Shown: positions 62,501 to 64,000 of the stretch, one piece after another
Numbering within the stretch: the first letter of the stretch is position 1
How the letters are laid out: each line of letters begins with the position of its first letter
Source of the DNA: Schizochytrium sp. TIO01
Lineage: Eukaryota > Sar > Bigyra > Thraustochytrida > Thraustochytriidae
NCBI GenBank assembly: GCA_004764695.1
Contig: SMSO01000035.1
Span: 4,159,040 to 4,223,039 of the forward strand
Direction of reading: 5' to 3'
DNA: 64,000 bases
Program-made: the position numbers and the translations under genes
The notes under the pieces: model-generated
Databases searched by the model: none
What the model was told of the DNA's origin: nothing
Seen by the model: only the letters and a program-made list of their open reading frames with translations

Positions 62501-64000
62501 TATGTGATGGTGATGTTGATCCAGAGTGGATTGAATCGCTCAATTCTGTGCTCGATGACAACAAGCTTCTCACAATGCCCAATGGTGAACGTATCTCTTT
62601 TGGTCCCAACGTAAACTTCATTTTCGAGACGCATGATCTTCGATTTGCATCGCCAGCTACCATTTCACGTATGGGTATGATTTTTCTCTCTGATGAAGAC
62701 GTCGATGTACAGCGACTCGTGGAATGCTGGGCTCCTACTATCCCGAGGCAATTTTATAAGGCGCTCGACTATGTTCTCAAGCGTGCCGAGCAAGTTGTTG
62801 ATACCACATTGGTAGGACTTGTGCGGAATGGTCTCTCCCATGTGAGCAAAGTAGATTCAGATGATATCCCTGGATTTGTTACAGGTCTCATTCGTGGTCT
62901 CGGTGGAAATCTTGCTCAAGATGCGCGAGAGGATTTTGCACGATTTTGTTTTGATTTGTTTGGAGAAGCACCTCCATCAGCAAAACGCCCGTTGGATTGC
63001 TATGCTGACCGCGGTGTTCTAGTTGCTTATGCTGGAAATAATTCACTAGAAGGTGAATTTGATCGACTTGGTTCAAGCGGTGCAATTCTTCAAACACCAT
63101 CTGTGCAGCGTAATGTTGATATGATCATGCCCTGGATGCACAGCATGGAGCCATTCATTCTTGTTGGCCCCCCAGGCTGTGGCAAAGGCATGATCCTGTC
63201 ACACTGTTTCCGTGAATGCTCTAAGACAACTGCCGTCACCACTCTTCATTGCAATGCTCAAACCACCGCAACTCACGTCATTCAAAAGATCCAGCAAGCT
63301 TGCTCGTTATACTCCACTAACACTGGTCGAGTATATCGACCACGTGAGGCAGAACGCTTAGTTCTCTACTTGAAGGACATCAACTTGCCCAAGCCAGATA
63401 AGTATGACACTTGCATGTTGATTGCATTTTTGCAGCAGCTACTTACGAGCAAAGGCTTTTACGACGATAATCTTGAGTTTCTCGGTATTGATCGTATTCA
63501 AATTGTTGCTTCAATGAACCCAGCAACTACTGTTGGTCGCCATGTTTTGTCGTCTCGTTTTACTGCAGCCATGCGAATTGCATACGTGGACTACCCAGAT
63601 GCGTCTGAGCTTGTGACAATTTACACTTCAATCTTGCAAACCGCTTTTGAAGATAGTAACACAACAACAAACCTGCGCAAGCTTGCAGAAACAATGGTTA
63701 ATATCTATTTTGAGGTTAAGCAGAAGTTTTCTGTGGATGACTACCGCCACTACCAATTCACGCCTCGCGATCTGACCGAGTGGGTGCTTGGTATGCTGCG
63801 GTATGATGATCCCGAACTTCTTGATGTCTTCGCGTACGAAGCACGCCGCACCTTTCGAGACCGCTTAGTTGGAGAGTCTGCTCGATCTGCATTTGATTCA
63901 ATTCTTACAAATATCATCCGTAAGGAATGGCAACACCGAGTAGATTATGACATTCTGTTCAGCTCGCTTGGCAATAGCGAAGATACTAAGCTTGTTCGTA
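56584..64000 (+). CDS. DYNC2H1: Cytoplasmic dynein 2 heavy chain, 5' part (runs off the window)
   Basis: One uninterrupted frame of 2472 codons starts at the ATG at 56584 (context GGCCATGG; an in-frame stop lies at 56506) and continues past the end of the window. Full-length DYNC2H1 has ~4300 residues, so about 57% is present. The tail and linker (1-1570) include FRPPLEELRATYNRKMKKFI, a dynein-2-like block. AAA1 follows (P-loop GPAGTGKTESVKALG near 1605, Walker B CFDEFNRL near 1656), then AAA2 (GPSGCGKTTLW near 1899) and AAA3 (GPPGCGKGMIL near 2195, with Gly at the usual Ser/Thr position). The window ends within AAA3. Dynein-2 drives retrograde intraflagellar transport, so the organism should build cilia at some stage. 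The AAA1 stretch NCDEGLDHHSMGRIFTGLVK resembles DYNC2H1 more than DYNC1H1. No intron is needed over 7.4 kb. Confidence 0.95.
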   Translation, partial: MEDQLVHSALGLLGGGPGLRDEDIANVQESKADVDDDVRSTISSFLGGAKIRSLLLTVDDNTGKLSATTRVEETLRGNFRKAAKDGNLRHICYVKQSCGVVNDVSRDLIVTSGCSLEAFYYCLHEVYGPAAGGPARELVDRLDEDLREVVSQDGVLGLDEELQHYENQRKGKATAALLRQLVEAAKISPEELVDVAATALHDLRGESYPDFRLRELVYVIETQYIFGGNNKSEESVWSLTRPQLEDRVRVGIQWISLLRELELSGSAQTNSSKTLQRLEDVARIRTTQEELRRLLGDEDSNSVSDGPDNRADSSLLSSEKVWNGSLVAFEGSFLRMEKVVASQLRSRLGAVAPERVLSLLIQYKTVMTRPNMRTMLVTERETALASISRMLEEMEAEFDARSGSPPTSKANTSPVIAGILWAKQLLYTVDTMTETVRELLDDLGACDRVLDTSRSLAGRLESWQADLFRDWCMEMEDDEESLGLHGQLLEIDMNGIVCVNFSERLVTLLREVRQFTELGFKVPSHVREAAKKAEQVYHHGVMLKKTATLFNSMETQIIPSQKAMLFDALVEFETQITQSKMVWDEHSDPSTCRNYVNQLRRAADKLTQENRQLQKTHQVLGNLTVQLMDIDLLRHGERWRQQWGKMTQLMNRMEASYAPKRMRAWKLHWDHQVYKALESSYRLGLETLNEQLGEIKAEIVFSHSTHSLQFRPPLEELRATYNRKMKKFISIPASFQGFSAASSLYVKMADRNAESLLQVYRKAEELFTRLEDLCDSFSSYVTLGKVVDLDAFIEFLKLQSAADFEVNLKSLKTRRKELDKIQDFYKVDCFAISTVALKMSIQDQLVRLGDSLLVALRRNVLTVLKEVDSFLTTSMERLSTRPESISEISDATAEWNRISENSPGIKLQWDRIEPARKLLLTSHSNQLDISEVLEIHARLPSLWDNFEVALVAFNDMIHDQREALKARVDDDVEACRQKIDQFASRWKSLKPDAASLDWNQPAAVETVLDELGEWKEQFAEIDRVASECVSNCEHFELPAPEFEALDSIKRDYETTQLEWDKYREFKDELMVQREKDWLSFRASIYDAEDLARKWLDTFKGQAKGPVLDHIAEICESLRKAVPALKFMRGEPFKEEHWSTLFRKLGMPKNVSLQNLKFGHFVDVIDSVAENLQFAKDMTARAQGEVTIREAIMELKAWAETASVELFDHEEEGRVTPLIKNWRDVLTELGDNQSLLSSLKESPYYKPFEQQASVYEQNMADLDAYLGMMNQIQRKWLYLEPIFNKGALPAEANRFRRIDDDWVDIMKKLSCEPLLFGLCDESNFPRMRETLTNMCDQLERCQKALADFLEEKRSRLPRFYFIGDDDLLEILGQARNPLVIQSHLKKLFQGIHSVRFNDDSSAIVAINSSAGEEVKLERPVTVTIHVEEWLQELSDEVRHTLQALVVRCVHEKQVSLADFPSQVLCLAETIKFTSRCEHAIKQNKISSLKKLLRKTLQGYTSAQDLDALSQLKVKALVLDLVHNIAICEELEEADIGSAQDWHWEKQLRYYLTKDNICVVRMCDAEMKYTYEYWGNAPKLVHTPLTDKCYLTLTQGMHMGFGGSPYGPAGTGKTESVKALGNCLGRQVLVFNCDEGLDHHSMGRIFTGLVKCGAWGCFDEFNRLKEDQLSAVSQQIQVIQAAIKEKASKVKLLNKSIDVDPNAGIFVTMNPAGKGYGGRSKLPDNLKQLFRPVAMSRPDNNLIAEVILYSEGFQEARDLGQKLVSLYSLSKQLLSAQLHYDWGLRAMKAVLNTGGKLVMEAKRRQGGGSLDPETEKALLIQSIRVNTLSKLTFEDASAFQGLIRDIFPGAKTSDVADEALEEAIRIVMTDEMKITHNETQVRKMLQLKESLDQRMGCVIVGPSGCGKTTLWQVLRSALKKTGTQIKVYEMNPKSMPRERLLGHMDMDTREWFDGVLTNAARQVVKEPVEVRSWIVCDGDVDPEWIESLNSVLDDNKLLTMPNGERISFGPNVNFIFETHDLRFASPATISRMGMIFLSDEDVDVQRLVECWAPTIPRQFYKALDYVLKRAEQVVDTTLVGLVRNGLSHVSKVDSDDIPGFVTGLIRGLGGNLAQDAREDFARFCFDLFGEAPPSAKRPLDCYADRGVLVAYAGNNSLEGEFDRLGSSGAILQTPSVQRNVDMIMPWMHSMEPFILVGPPGCGKGMILSHCFRECSKTTAVTTLHCNAQTTATHVIQKIQQACSLYSTNTGRVYRPREAERLVLYLKDINLPKPDKYDTCMLIAFLQQLLTSKGFYDDNLEFLGIDRIQIVASMNPATTVGRHVLSSRFTAAMRIAYVDYPDASELVTIYTSILQTAFEDSNTTTNLRKLAETMVNIYFEVKQKFSVDDYRHYQFTPRDLTEWVLGMLRYDDPELLDVFAYEARRTFRDRLVGESARSAFDSILTNIIRKEWQHRVDYDILFSSLGNSEDTKLVR

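Overview
This is nuclear DNA from a eukaryote. The coding regions are long single-exon genes. Long intergenic stretches are full of tetranucleotide microsatellites, and the one intron I can place with confidence has normal GT-AG ends and a pyrimidine tract. The gene mix fits an intron-poor, flagellate-forming protist: a cytoplasmic dynein-2 heavy chain for intraflagellar transport, an EFCAB11-like EF-hand protein, a PH-domain calcium-dependent kinase, a PIP5-kinase, ATG12 and a TTP-type CCCH protein. My best guess is a thraustochytrid or other labyrinthulomycete stramenopile. That is an inference from gene content and intron scarcity, not proof.

Layout. 1-2.9 kb: gene-free, with microsatellites and a cluster of three GAACGTTC palindromes. 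2.9-5.8 kb (+): tandem CCCH zinc-finger RNA-binding protein whose reading frame is broken just before the fingers. 6.8-7.1 kb (+): ATG12. 7.9-11.9 kb (-): Aquarius-like protein with every ATPase motif degraded, preceded by a six-copy 13-bp repeat array. 11.9-17.4 kb: gene-poor, with a long CTTT tract next to a perfect palindrome. 17.4-19.7 kb (+): PH-kinase-EF-hand protein. 20.5-21.5 kb (-): CLYBL-type lyase. 22.3-23.4 kb (+): methylthioribose-1-phosphate isomerase. 24.6-26.1 kb (-): HMG-CoA synthase. 26-35 kb: no recognisable gene. 35.0-37.0 kb (-): RhoGAP-like plus RhoGEF protein. 37-40.9 kb: repeats and a possible decayed retroelement. 41.0-43.4 kb (+): TPR and GT41-like glycosyltransferase with a signal peptide. 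44.3-44.8 kb (+): EFCAB11-like protein. 44.8-49.6 kb: repeat-rich, including two oppositely oriented arrays of a 16-bp unit flanking an AT-rich core. 49.6-51.5 kb (-): PIP5K. 52.7-53.6 kb (+): TRIC-like membrane protein. 54.2-54.9 kb (-): two-exon proline/glutamine-rich protein with a lysine/tyrosine tail. 56.6 kb to the end (+): first ~57% of the dynein-2 heavy chain.

There is no operon logic. The genes cover mevalonate entry (HMGS), methionine salvage (MtnA), mitochondrial CoA-ester metabolism (CLYBL), calcium/phosphoinositide signalling (PH-CDPK, PIP5K, TRIC-like), autophagy (ATG12), mRNA turnover and splicing (CCCH, Aquarius-like), and cilium biology (DYNC2H1). The strongest candidates for something undescribed are the helicase-dead Aquarius-like protein, the secretory GT41-like enzyme, and the inverted iteron-like arrays around 45.3-45.9 kb.
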